Positions 23,104-31,109 of a stretch of 32,120 nt of DNA are shown piece after piece. Made by a program: the position numbers and the translations under genes. Each line of letters starts with the position of its first letter. Positions within the stretch are counted from its first letter, which is position 1. The notes beneath the pieces were generated by a model, which was not told the DNA's origin, did not search any database, and was given only the letters and a program-made list of their open reading frames with translations. The DNA is from Cyanobacteriota bacterium (GTDB lineage Bacteria > Cyanobacteriota > Cyanobacteriia > PCC-6307 > Cyanobiaceae). Where the stretch lies: the NCBI GenBank assembly GCA_026389265.1, contig JAPLIE010000147.1:1-32120 (forward strand), given 5' to 3'.

Positions 23104-24147
23104 ATGCCTGAGATCGTCCCCCTGCCCGTCGACTACGGCCCCTGGCTCACCGAGCTCAAGGCCCGCATCCACGCCGCCCAGCAGCGGGCGGCCCGCAGCG
23201 TCAACAGCGAGCTGGTGCTGCTCTACTGGCAGATCGGCCGGGGCATCCTGGAGCGTCAGGGCCGCGAGGGCTGGGGCTCCAAGGTGATCGAGCGGCTGGC
23301 GCAGGACCTGCGTAATGCCTTTCCAGCCATGAAGGGCTTCTCACGCGCCAATCTCCTTTACATGCGCGCCTTTGCCGAGGCCTGGCCGGATACGCAAATT
23401 GTCCAACAGGCTGTTGGACAATTGCCCTGGGGGCACAATCTGGTGTTGCTCAGCAAGATTAAATCTCCCGAATTACGGCTGGCCTATGCCCAGCGAGCTG
23501 TCGATCAGGGCTGGTCGCGCTCTATTCTCGTGCATCACATCGAACGGCGTCTGTTGGACCGCGAAGGGCAGGCCGTGTCCAACTTCAACCTCCGCCTGCC
23601 CCCTCCCAACTCCGATCTCGCGCAAGAAGCACTCAAGGATCCCTACTTGTTCGACTTCCTAGGGATTGGTGACGAAGCCGGCGAGCGGGCTATTGAAGAC
23701 GCACTCGTCGAGCACATCACCCGCTTCCTGTTGGAACTGGGGGCCGGCTTCGCCTATGTGGGCCGCCAGGTTCCGCTGGAGGTGGGCGGCGAGGATTTCT
23801 TCATCGATCTGCTCTTCTATCACCTCAAACTGCGCTGCTATGTGGTGATCGAGCTCAAGGCCACGGCCTTCAAGCCCGAACATACCGGCCAACTGAGCTT
23901 CTACCTTTCAGCCGTGGATGCCGAGCTGAAGGGCGAACACGACGCACCCACTATCGGCATGTTGCTGTGTAAGAGCAAGAACAAAGTGGTAGCGGAATAT
24001 GCCCTGCGCAACATCAACCAGCCGATTGGTGTTGCTGAATACCAGCTCACCGAATCCCTACCTAGCGACCTGCAATCCAGCCTGCCCAGCATTGAAGCGA
24101 TCGAGCAAGCCCTAACCGAACCAGACGGCAGCACCTCGTTGCCATGA
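23104..24147 (+). CDS. yhcG: YhcG/DUF1016 PD-(D/E)xK nuclease-domain protein
   Basis: 347 residues from ATG 23104; the frame has an upstream GTG at 23092. N-terminal DUF1016 helices: ELVLLYWQIGRGILERQGRE, RLAQDLRNAFPAMKGFSRAN, and the block QLPWGHNLVLLSKIK. The C-terminal nuclease core has FFIDLLFYHLKLRCYVVIEL with KATAFKPEHTGQLSFYL (Asp, then Glu-x-Lys). Such proteins commonly lie within type I restriction operons and probably act as accessory nucleases; the role is not settled. The stop overlaps the hsdR ATG (24144). A perfect 27-base palindrome lies inside the gene at 23397-23423. Confidence 0.88.
   Translation: MPEIVPLPVDYGPWLTELKARIHAAQQRAARSVNSELVLLYWQIGRGILERQGREGWGSKVIERLAQDLRNAFPAMKGFSRANLLYMRAFAEAWPDTQIVQQAVGQLPWGHNLVLLSKIKSPELRLAYAQRAVDQGWSRSILVHHIERRLLDREGQAVSNFNLRLPPPNSDLAQEALKDPYLFDFLGIGDEAGERAIEDALVEHITRFLLELGAGFAYVGRQVPLEVGGEDFFIDLLFYHLKLRCYVVIELKATAFKPEHTGQLSFYLSAVDAELKGEHDAPTIGMLLCKSKNKVVAEYALRNINQPIGVAEYQLTESLPSDLQSSLPSIEAIEQALTEPDGSTSLP
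23397..23423. repeat. Perfect 13-bp inverted repeat with 1-base centre inside yhcG
   Basis: Left arm AATTGTCCAACAG, centre G, right arm CTGTTGGACAATT. Both arms are fully complementary, so RNA here could form a strong hairpin. It encodes QIVQQAVGQL within the conserved YhcG region before PWGHN. Confidence 0.9.
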
Positions 24148-27100
24148 CCCCCAACCCCTACAACGAAGACCACCTGGTGGAACAGCCCGCCCTGGGGCTG
24201 CTGGCCGAGTTGGGCTGGCAGACCACCTGCGGCTTGGAGGAAACCTTCGCGCCGGAGGGCGGCAGCCTCGGCCGCCGTGATCGCCGCGAGGTGGTCTTGG
24301 TGCCGCGCCTGCGGGCCGCCCTGGAGCGTCTCAATCCCGGCCAGCCGTCAGAGGCGATCAACGCCGCCATCGAGGAGCTCAGCCGCAACCGCTCGGCCAT
24401 GGGCCTGGTGGCGGCGAACCGGGAGGTCTACAGGCTGCTCAAGGACGGTGTGCTGGTGTCGGTGCCCGACCTTGAACGGGGCGGCCAGAGCAAGGTGCGG
24501 CTTCGGGTGGTCGATTGGGACCGACCGGCGGAGAACGACTGGCTTGCGATCAACCAGTTCAACGTGAAGGGGGATCTCTACAACTGCTGGCCCGACCTGG
24601 TGGGCTTCGTGAACGGTCTGCCGCTGGTGGTGATCGAGTTCAAAAAGCCCGGCGTCTCGGCCCGCGTTGCCTTCACAGACAACCTCAGCCACTACAAGGC
24701 CGCCATCCCGCAGCTGTTCTGGAGCAATGCCTTCCTCATCGCCTCCAACGGCACCGCCAGCCGCATCGGTTCGCTCAGTGCCGACTGGGAGCGTTTCTTC
24801 GAATGGAAGCGGATCGAAAGCGAGGACGAACCACGGCGCGTGTCGCTGGAGGTGTTGCTGCGTGGTGTCTGTCAGCCCAAGCGCTGCCTCGATTACGTCG
24901 AGAACTTCATTCTGTTCAGTGACAGCAAAGGTGGGCTGATCAAGATCAGCGCCCAGAACCACCAGTTCATCGGCGTCAACAACGCCATCGCCGCCACCCT
25001 CGAGGCCCGCCGACGCGGCCATGGCCGGGCGGGCGTGTTCTGGCAGACCCAGGGCAGCGGCAAGAGTTATTCGATGGGCTTCTACAGCCAGAAGATCCAG
25101 CGCAAGATTCCCGGCGATTGGACCTTCGTCATCGTCACCGACCGCACCGACCTTGATGAGCAGATCGCCGAAACCTTCAAGGCCGCTGGGGTGGTCTCCC
25201 AATCCGAAGGTGATCAGTGCCATGCCGGTAGTGGCGCCCAGTTGGCTGAGCTGCTGCGCGGCAACCACCGCTACGTGTTCACCCTGATCCAGAAGTTCCG
25301 CATCCCCGAGCTTCTTTGCGACCGGACCGATGTGGTGGTGATCACCGATGAAGCCCACCGCAGCCAGTACGACACCCTGGCCTTGAACATGCGCACGGCC
25401 CTGCCGAAGGCGTTGTTCACCGCCTTCACCGGCACACCGCTAATCGATGGCGAGGAACGAACCCGTGAGGTGTTCGGTGAGTATGTCTCGATCTACGACT
25501 TCCAGCAGGCCGTGGAGGACGGCGCCACCGTGCCGCTGTTCTATGAGAACCGAACGCCCGAACTGCAGCTGGTCAATGCCGATCTCAACGAGGACCTTTA
25601 TGGAGTGATCGAGGCGGCAGATCTCGACGGTGAGGAGGAGAAGAAACTCGAACGGGAACTGGGCCGGCAGTACCACATCATCACCAGGGACGACCGCCTC
25701 GAGACGATCGCCCGCGACATCGTCCGTCACTTCCTCGGTCGGGGTTTCATGGGCAAGGCAATCGCGATCTCGATCGACAAGGCCACCACCCTGCGCATGC
25801 ACGACAAGGTGCAGCGCTATTGGAAAGCGGAAACCGAACGGGTGCGCGCCCTGGTGGAACAACTGCCACCCAATCCCAGCGAGCTCGATCCCACCGAGGA
25901 AGCGGGGGAGCTGCGCCAGCGGCTGCACATCCTCACCACCACCGAGCTGGCCGTGATCGTGTCGGCTGCCCAGAACGAGATCGCCGACATGGCGGTCCTG
26001 GGCCTCGACATCGAACCCCACCGCCGCCGGCTCACCACGTCCGATCCGCCGCTGGATCAACGCTTCAAGGACCCCACCGATCCGCTGCGGCTGGTGTTCG
26101 TGTGCGCCATGTGGCTCACCGGCTTCGATGCGCCGAGCTGTTCGACGCTGTATCTCGACAAGCCGATGCGCGACCACACCCTGATGCAGACGATCGCCAG
26201 GGCCAACCGCGTGTTCCCCGGCAAGCACAGCGGCCTGATCGTGGATTACGCGAATGTGTTCGCCTCGCTGGAGAAGGCGCTTGCGCTTTATGGCGGGCGC
26301 AGCGGTGGCGGCTCCAAACCCACCCAGGACAAGGCGGTGCTGGTGGGTCAGTTGCGCCAGGTGCTCGATGACGCCATTCGCTTCTGCGTGGAGTATCAGG
26401 TGGATCTCGCGGCGATCCATGCCCAGACGGACGGTATGCAGCGGCTGCAGCTGATTAAGGATGCGGTTGAGGCTTTGATCGCGCCGGAGTCGCTGCGGCA
26501 GAAGTTCCTGGAGCAGCAGCGCCTCGTGCAACTGCTGGTCGCCGCGATCAAGCCGGATCCAGCGGCTCAGGAATTCGCCGCCTCGGTGGGGGCTCTCAAC
26601 AGCATTGCCGCTGAAATTCGCCTAACGCTCAACCCCAACCCGCCCGACATCAGTGCCGTGATGGGCCAGATCGGCCAGGTGCTCGATCAGTCGATCACCG
26701 GCATCGCCATCCGTGATCAGGGCCCCCCCAGCATCGATCTGTCCAAAATCGACTTCCAGGCTCTGGCTGACAAGTTCAAGCAGAAGCGCAACAAGAAGAC
26801 GGAGCTGGAAGAACTCAAGGCCCTGATTGCGGCCCACCTCGCCCGGATGGTGCAGCTCAACCCAACCCGTGCCGACTTCCGCAAGAAATTCGAAGCCCTC
26901 ATCGCCAGCTACAACGCCGGTAGCCGCAGCGTGGAGGAGATCTACAAGCAGCTGCTGCAGCTGAGCCTTCAGCTCAGCCAGGAGCAGCAACGCCACATCC
27001 GCGAGAATCTCAGCGAGGAGGAGCTGGCGATGTTCGACATCCTGATGCAATCTGCCCCGGATCTGTCAGACAGCGACCGCGCCAAGGTCAAGCAATCCGC

Positions 27101-27320
27101 CCGCGAGCTGGTGGAGCGGATCAAGGCGCTGCTGGTGCTCAACTGGCAGCAGAAATCTTCAGCCAGGGCCAAGCTGAAACTGCAGATTGAAGAGGCTCTC
27201 GACATCGGGCTGCCCCGCGCCTATACCCCGGAGCTTTATCAGCAGAAGTGTGAGGCGGTCTTCTCCCACATCGAGAAGGCTTACCCCGAGCGCGACCTGA
27301 GCGTCTACGCCAGTCTCTGA
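24144..27320 (+). CDS. hsdR: Type I restriction-modification endonuclease/translocase subunit
   Basis: 1058 residues, starting in an ATGA overlap with yhcG. N-terminal nuclease domain: NEDHLVEQPALGLLAELGWQ and the catalytic block DLVGFVNGLPLVVIEFKKP (Asp then Glu-x-Lys, about 150-172). Helicase/translocase motor: Walker A QTQGSGKSYSMGF (about 300), DEAHRSQ (about 400), TGTPLIDGEERT, and a second RecA-like domain with CAMWLTGFDAPSCSTLYLDK and TIARANRVFPGKH. A ~300-residue helical C-terminus binds the methyltransferase core. The enzyme pulls unmodified DNA past itself using ATP and cuts at a distance. All key residues are present, so the system looks functional. Confidence 0.95.
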   Translation: MTPNPYNEDHLVEQPALGLLAELGWQTTCGLEETFAPEGGSLGRRDRREVVLVPRLRAALERLNPGQPSEAINAAIEELSRNRSAMGLVAANREVYRLLKDGVLVSVPDLERGGQSKVRLRVVDWDRPAENDWLAINQFNVKGDLYNCWPDLVGFVNGLPLVVIEFKKPGVSARVAFTDNLSHYKAAIPQLFWSNAFLIASNGTASRIGSLSADWERFFEWKRIESEDEPRRVSLEVLLRGVCQPKRCLDYVENFILFSDSKGGLIKISAQNHQFIGVNNAIAATLEARRRGHGRAGVFWQTQGSGKSYSMGFYSQKIQRKIPGDWTFVIVTDRTDLDEQIAETFKAAGVVSQSEGDQCHAGSGAQLAELLRGNHRYVFTLIQKFRIPELLCDRTDVVVITDEAHRSQYDTLALNMRTALPKALFTAFTGTPLIDGEERTREVFGEYVSIYDFQQAVEDGATVPLFYENRTPELQLVNADLNEDLYGVIEAADLDGEEEKKLERELGRQYHIITRDDRLETIARDIVRHFLGRGFMGKAIAISIDKATTLRMHDKVQRYWKAETERVRALVEQLPPNPSELDPTEEAGELRQRLHILTTTELAVIVSAAQNEIADMAVLGLDIEPHRRRLTTSDPPLDQRFKDPTDPLRLVFVCAMWLTGFDAPSCSTLYLDKPMRDHTLMQTIARANRVFPGKHSGLIVDYANVFASLEKALALYGGRSGGGSKPTQDKAVLVGQLRQVLDDAIRFCVEYQVDLAAIHAQTDGMQRLQLIKDAVEALIAPESLRQKFLEQQRLVQLLVAAIKPDPAAQEFAASVGALNSIAAEIRLTLNPNPPDISAVMGQIGQVLDQSITGIAIRDQGPPSIDLSKIDFQALADKFKQKRNKKTELEELKALIAAHLARMVQLNPTRADFRKKFEALIASYNAGSRSVEEIYKQLLQLSLQLSQEQQRHIRENLSEEELAMFDILMQSAPDLSDSDRAKVKQSARELVERIKALLVLNWQQKSSARAKLKLQIEEALDIGLPRAYTPELYQQKCEAVFSHIEKAYPERDLSVYASL

Positions 27321-28199
27321 GCCATTCCAGCCTCGGGGTGGTGCGGCTGGCCGATCCCTCTTACCGAGACCGTCTGCGGGAGAGCGTGGCCCAGACCCGC
27401 CGCAATCCGCTTTGGGAGCCGATACAGATAATCCTTAGCGATCACATGGCCGGTCGGAGCGGTACCAGGGAGCGGCCGGGCGATCCGGGGCTGCGGGATT
27501 TCATCCTGCTGATAACGATCCTGGTGGTGTTTCTGGAAAGCGCCGCCCGCACCATCACCCCCTTGCGGCCCGCCCTCACGATGACCTTCGAGCAGGGGAT
27601 CACCCCGTCGAATTCTGGAGCTGCTCCATCAACAGCCCGAAACAATCGGTTGAGTCATTGATTTCCCGGCCCTTCAGTGATCTGGCCCTAGACGATCTTC
27701 TGATATGGGGCTAAACACTGATATTTGCTCCGTCTAGGCCGTGACCCAAGCCACGAGAGAGAGCACCCAAAACTAAGTACGGGACCCCAAGGAATCCTTC
27801 CTGATGTTGTAAGCAGCGCGGCAGACGTGGTAAGCCGGCTCTGGCCTGCCATCGCCGCCAGTGATCCAGAAAGGTTGCTGCGGGCGGTGGAGGTGCCGGT
27901 GCATCCGCGCACCCTCGGGAGGGCGAAGGCTGGGGGGTGAGGGTGGGCTCCTGGCAGCCTCCTGCCTTCTCCCGCGCAGCATCCTGATCGAGGTCACGCC
28001 CGGGGCGGCGAGGCGGCGATGGCCGCTGATCTCAGCCACCTTGCGCAGGCTCAGCCAGGCGGCAGGGGGCGTGGCCAGGCCAAGGGCTGGGGGCGATAGG
28101 CCAGCACATCGGCCAGCAGCTGGACCAGATCATCGGCAGGGTGTGCCATCGGCGGCGCCGGGGTGCTAACTCCTCTGCAGAGTTTCCAGGGGCGGTCAG
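27321..28199. other. Roughly 880 bases without a supported gene
   Basis: Downstream of hsdR, frames on both strands are short and compositionally odd. One plus frame (27338-27661) begins LADPSYRDRLRESVAQTRRN and contains a hydrophobic DFILLITILVVFLESAA, but has no recognisable family. On the minus strand around 28050-28160, HPADDLVQLLADVLAYRPQP followed in another frame by LSLRKVAEISGHRRLAAPGV looks like a frameshifted scrap. I read the stretch as decayed DNA. Confidence 0.4.
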
Positions 28200-28257
28200 G
28201 TGAAGGGCACTAACCCCAGGATCAGGCGCCTTTGGAGGGTGCTGGAGCCCTTCCTGC

Positions 28258-28776
28258 GTGTTCTTGGAGATTTTCTCACTACCCCCCTGGTGGAACGCCC
28301 TATGGGAGCCCCTCCTCCTCCTCTGGGAAAAGCTCCTCTGGGAAAAGAGCTTCGAGTGTCCACTGGCAGGGTTTTGCCCCCCTTTTGTCCAGGTACTGGG
28401 CGCGACCTGGCTCGGCTTGCCAGACGAAAGGCTGAAAGACCTGCTCTCAGTGTTTGCGTTTGACAAGACCGGTGGCAGGTGGCCCTATGAAACGATTACA
28501 ATTTTGGTCTTGGTCATTCTGTCAACCATCTACGGAGCCGAATATGGCTATCGCCTCCAGACAGCTCTCTCGCTTGCGGCAACGGACACAAGAGCTCAAA
28601 GCGCAAGAACAGACGCTGAAGCGCGAGACAGAGACGCTGAAAAAGACCAACTTGAACTTAGAAAGTCTCTTATCCGCAATCAAATCGCGGCAATCGAAGA
28701 CCCTGTCGAACGAAACTTCATATTGAGAAGCTTTCTTCAATCCTCGAATCAGGCATTGACTGCTAACAACCCTTGA
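28258..28776 (+). CDS. Novel membrane protein with coiled coil (172 aa)
   Basis: GTG start at 28258. Trp/Leu-rich beginning (WWNALWEPLLLLWEKLLWEK) containing a 15-base tandem repeat, then a loop and one transmembrane helix (TITILVLVILSTIYGAEYGY). A charged coiled coil follows (DAEARDRDAEKDQLELRKSL). No family is recognised. The frame just upstream (GTG 28200: GTNPRIRRLWRVLEPFLRVL and GDFLTTP) reads like its natural N-terminus. Removing one C from the C6 run at 28282-28287 would join both into a longer protein (LTTP-WWNALWEP). The real start may therefore be 28200 with a slipped or shifted C-run. Confidence 0.5.
   Translation: MFLEIFSLPPWWNALWEPLLLLWEKLLWEKSFECPLAGFCPPFVQVLGATWLGLPDERLKDLLSVFAFDKTGGRWPYETITILVLVILSTIYGAEYGYRLQTALSLAATDTRAQSARTDAEARDRDAEKDQLELRKSLIRNQIAAIEDPVERNFILRSFLQSSNQALTANNP
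28322..28351 (+). repeat. Two tandem copies of a 15-base unit
   Basis: CTCCTCTGGGAAAAG occurs twice head to tail (position good to a base or so), encoding LLWEK-LLWEK in frame. It lengthens an amphipathic Trp/Leu helix of the membrane protein without breaking the frame. Confidence 0.7.
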
Positions 28777-28824
28777 TTTCGTCGCTTACTCCTCAAGCAC
28801 CAGGTAGACGATTACGTCAACCGC

Positions 28825-29211
28825 TTGCTACCCAAAAACCTTGGAGTTACTAGCCTCCACGCCCTGGCTGACTGGGACAATGAGAAGCATATCTTCACGG
28901 TGGGCGAAGTGGTTCTCGGCACAGTGCTGGACATCAAGCCCTATGGCGCCTACATCGGCATCGGCGGCGACAGGGGCCTGCTGCACATCTCTGAGATCAG
29001 CGACCAGCACATTGAAACTCCACACATGGTCCTCAATGTTGGCGATCAGTTAAGGGTGATGATTATCGACCTAGACCCCATCTCCCTCTCCACAAAGGCC
29101 CTGGCGCCGGGCCGGCCGACATCATCACAGATCCCCCAGAGGATGTTCGAGAAGGCTGAAGAGATAGCCGCCCGCTACAAGAGGATGCCAGGAGGCGAGG
29201 GATTGGAGTGA
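28825..29211 (+). pseudogene. Fragment of ribosomal protein S1 (last S1 domain and tail)
   Basis: 128 codons from a TTG. FTVGEVVLGTVLDIKPYGAY and RGLLHISEISDQHIETPHMV are the third S1 (OB-fold, RNA-binding) domain of cyanobacterial ribosomal protein S1. ISLSTKAL and MFEKAEEIAARYKRM are its conserved tail. Before ISLSTK the usual AERGR is missing (DLD-PISLSTK), an internal deletion. The first two S1 domains are absent; whole S1 proteins of this group have over 300 residues. The real S1 gene must be elsewhere. This appears to be a displaced duplicate, though a small single-domain RNA-binding protein cannot be excluded. Confidence 0.65.
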
Positions 29212-29697
29212 CCACCGAATGAGCCCCCGGCGGCGGACAAGTTGGGTTGGCTCACCCTTCGAGGGCCCGCTTGAGGATGTTGTTTTCAGCGTTGAAGACG
29301 GCGTTGGCTCCTGCGCGGGAGCCTCCCACGGGACAGGCAGCTCTCGCCTGCTATGGCTTTGGGCACCGCACCACCCCACGCAGGCGGGGCAACTTGCGAC
29401 GAGAAGATGAGGCAGGTACGGCGGCCTGGGCCACAGGATCCCAAAGCGGTCAGGCGGGGCAGGGCAGAAGCGATCCCAGGGGCGGACATCACCCCACCAG
29501 CAGACAGTCGAATTGCTGGTAGCAGCACAACCGCGATTTCGATCTGCCTTCACCCCTGATCCGCTGCTGCGCTTGACCCAGGCTCGTGTAACACTGTTCA
29601 GGAGGTCACAAGTAGGCGAAGACATCGCAGGCTTGGCCTTCGGCAAGCAGGGCCACCAAGGCGGGGGCCGCTGCAAGGGTCAGCAGCAGGTCCAGGG
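29212..29697. other. 486 bases without a supported gene
   Basis: Frames are broken on both strands. On the minus strand near 29260-29400 there are scraps such as RRKLPRLRGVVRCP and RAGANAVFNAENNILKRALE that could be the end of a decayed gene, perhaps of a mobile element, but stops interrupt it. Nothing can be named. Confidence 0.35.
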
Positions 29698-29994
29698 CTA
29701 TTCACACATTCGGCGTAAATCAACTTCAAATCTAGCTTGTTGAATCTGCATCTGAGTTAGCATCGCTCCTATAACTTGCATGATTAAAAAAACTACTAAA
29801 TCATAGGGAAGAGGAGCACTATCCGCTATCGCCATTATTATAACTATTGCCAATACTATAATGCAAGGTTTGTAATTGCGGATTAATCTACCGCTTATGA
29901 ATGGGCCTATTAGGCTTACAATTGGAAGAAGCCACAGAAGCCAATGCCGCCAGATTTTTTGCCTTGCAATCCTCAGGAGTAACTTATCATCAAT
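29698..29994 (-). CDS. AT-rich small membrane protein, probably 5'-truncated
   Basis: About 98 residues ending at 29698. Three hydrophobic helices: WLLWLLPIVSLIGPFISGRL, CIIVLAIVIIMAIADSAPLP and YDLVVFLIMQVIGAMLTQMQ, then a basic tail. The DNA is much richer in A/T than its surroundings, suggesting foreign origin. No ATG is in frame near the N-terminus (ATT 29994 or CTG 29976 would be needed). The upstream sequence switches to the copied cas3 leader at 30016, so the true start was probably lost at that junction. No family is recognised. Confidence 0.4.
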   Translation of the reverse strand: MDDKLLLRIARQKIWRHWLLWLLPIVSLIGPFISGRLIRNYKPCIIVLAIVIIMAIADSAPLPYDLVVFLIMQVIGAMLTQMQIQQARFEVDLRRMCE

Positions 29995-30015
29995 GACTTT
30001 GCTTGACTCTTGGCG

Positions 30016-30093
30016 CCTCCATCTGCGCTGTCTTCTCCTGAGCCTATGGCTAGAGGTAAGCCACCAGCCCGGCGCCGATCCGCACCCTGGAGG
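30016..30093 (+). repeat. Second, internally deleted copy of the cas3 5' region
   Basis: 30016-30070 matches 15278-15332 (53 of 55 bases). 30073-30093 matches 15428-15448, inside the cas3 coding sequence (all 21 bases). The ~95 bases in between are missing here. It lies 14.7 kb from the first copy, in the same orientation, and has no helicase gene attached. Confidence 0.8.
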
Positions 30094-30174
30094 GATCGTG
30101 GAGGGAAGGGCGAAGGCATCGGCGTGAATCCACGGAGCATGGCAATAAGTGTGCAGTAGGCGACACAATCATTT

Positions 30175-30190
30175 GGACAGTCGATTGTCC
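30175..30190. promoter_or_regulatory. Near-perfect 16-bp palindrome upstream of hicB
   Basis: GGACAGTCGATTGTCC: all positions pair with their reverse complement except the 6th/11th pair. It lies 78 bases before the hicB start, where HicB antitoxins with DNA-binding ability or other repressors could bind. Confidence 0.4.
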
Positions 30191-30267
30191 ACTCAGATGC
30201 TTGAGGTCAAGATCCTTCGCATCAACTCTGATCTGAGCTAAGTTAAGGACAGAACCTGGGTACAGAG

Positions 30268-30486
30268 ATGACTTCAGCATCCGCCTACACCGCTGTGATT
30301 CGACAGGATGGTCCTTGGTGGATTGGATGGGTGGAAGAGGTTCCTGGCGTGAATGCTCAAGAGCAGAGTCGCGAAGCGCTTCTGGAATCATTAAAAGAGG
30401 TTCTGCGCGAAGCACTGGAATTGAACCGTCAGGATGCATTAGAAGCTGCAGGCCCAGGGGCCGAGGAGCTGGCCTTGCTCCTGTGA
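30268..30486 (+). CDS. hicB: HicB-like antitoxin
   Basis: 72 residues from ATG 30268. YTAVIRQDGPWWIGWVEEVP followed by GVNAQEQSREALLESLKEVL is the HicB partial RNase-H-like fold that binds and blocks HicA. No C-terminal DNA-binding domain is visible; the short tail after the fold is Ala/Glu-rich. Its stop overlaps the hicA start (GTGA), the common hicB-hicA order. The antitoxin appears intact although its toxin gene is interrupted. Confidence 0.85.
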   Translation: MTSASAYTAVIRQDGPWWIGWVEEVPGVNAQEQSREALLESLKEVLREALELNRQDALEAAGPGAEELALLL

Positions 30487-30668
30487 AGCGTAGAGATCTG
30501 CTTCGCTACCTCACCAGCTCTGGCTGTGAACAGCTGAGGGAGGGTGGCAACCATCCATGGTGGTAGAACCCATCACGAAATCTTCGTAGCTCGATTCCGC
30601 GCCATACTGAAATCAAGGAATTACTTGTACGGAAGATCTGCAAGGATCTGGGACTACCTCCACCATGA
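30483..30668 (+). pseudogene. hicA: HicA-like toxin with one in-frame TAG stop
   Basis: From GTG 30483: MKRRDLLRYLTSSGCEQLRE, then GGNHPWW with the conserved His of the HicA dsRBD-like active site. A TAG follows at codon 28 (30564-30566). Past it the same frame continues without a shift as NPSRNLRSSIPRHTEIKELL and VRKICKDLGLPPP to TGA 30668, the complete second half of HicA. A single base change (for example from CAG or GAG) explains it. Intact, it would be a 61-residue mRNA interferase. As read, it yields only a 27-residue stub unless the amber codon is read through. Confidence 0.8.
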
Positions 30669-30763
30669 CTTACATAGTGGGTGATTCATTCGGCGACAGT
30701 CCGCATAAATGAACTGCAAGGTAGCGACACTTCGAACAAGCCCTTCGAGTGGACAGGCCGCCA

Positions 30764-31109
30764 TCAGCTCTCAGCTTCACCACCCCAAGCTCCCTGCCTG
30801 CCACTCAAGGGCAACGTTGGATAGATTATGATATCACCATCAGAAATCAGAGAGTCCCCAAGCTGACCGCATAAAGATTGAGTCTCGCGTCTGATCCCGC
30901 CTCGAACTATCTCACCCAGCTCCTCTCCGGCAACGGAGCCGCCACGGCGCAGCGCATCGAGCAGCAAGCTGGCCACCCGGCCACCCAGTGACTTGCCGCA
31001 GAGGAACAGCGGCCGTTCCCCGCCCTCCAGGATCAGCTGATCGCAGAAGCTCCCCAAAGCAACACCAGCAGCCGGTCGGGGCCGGCGCGGCGGCCAGGCC
31101 GTCGATCAA
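30764..31109 (-). pseudogene. Remnant of an alpha/beta hydrolase (KANL3/Tex30-like)
   Basis: The readable part has RPLFLCGKSLGGRVASLLLD, the nucleophile elbow (G-K-S-L-G-G) of the dienelactone-hydrolase/KANL3-Tex30 type. Upstream, LIDGLAA appears in a different frame, so at least one frameshift separates the start from the Ser. After LRRGGSVAGEELGEIV the similarity is lost and the Asp and His parts of the triad are missing. It lies end to start behind the DUF427 gene on the same strand. No activity is expected. Confidence 0.5.

Noticed and set aside
22431-23111. Continuation of the nuclease-like frame to 23111
   Set aside because: It is the antisense shadow of vapC and vapB; family similarity stops near 22430.
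24348-26531. Long minus-strand frames opposite hsdR
   Set aside because: His/Gln/Gly-rich shadows of a well-supported coding gene.
29260-29400. Possible TnpB-like transposase end (NAENNILKRALEG)
   Set aside because: The resemblance is short, stops interrupt the frame, and no zinc-finger cysteine pairs or catalytic motifs are visible.
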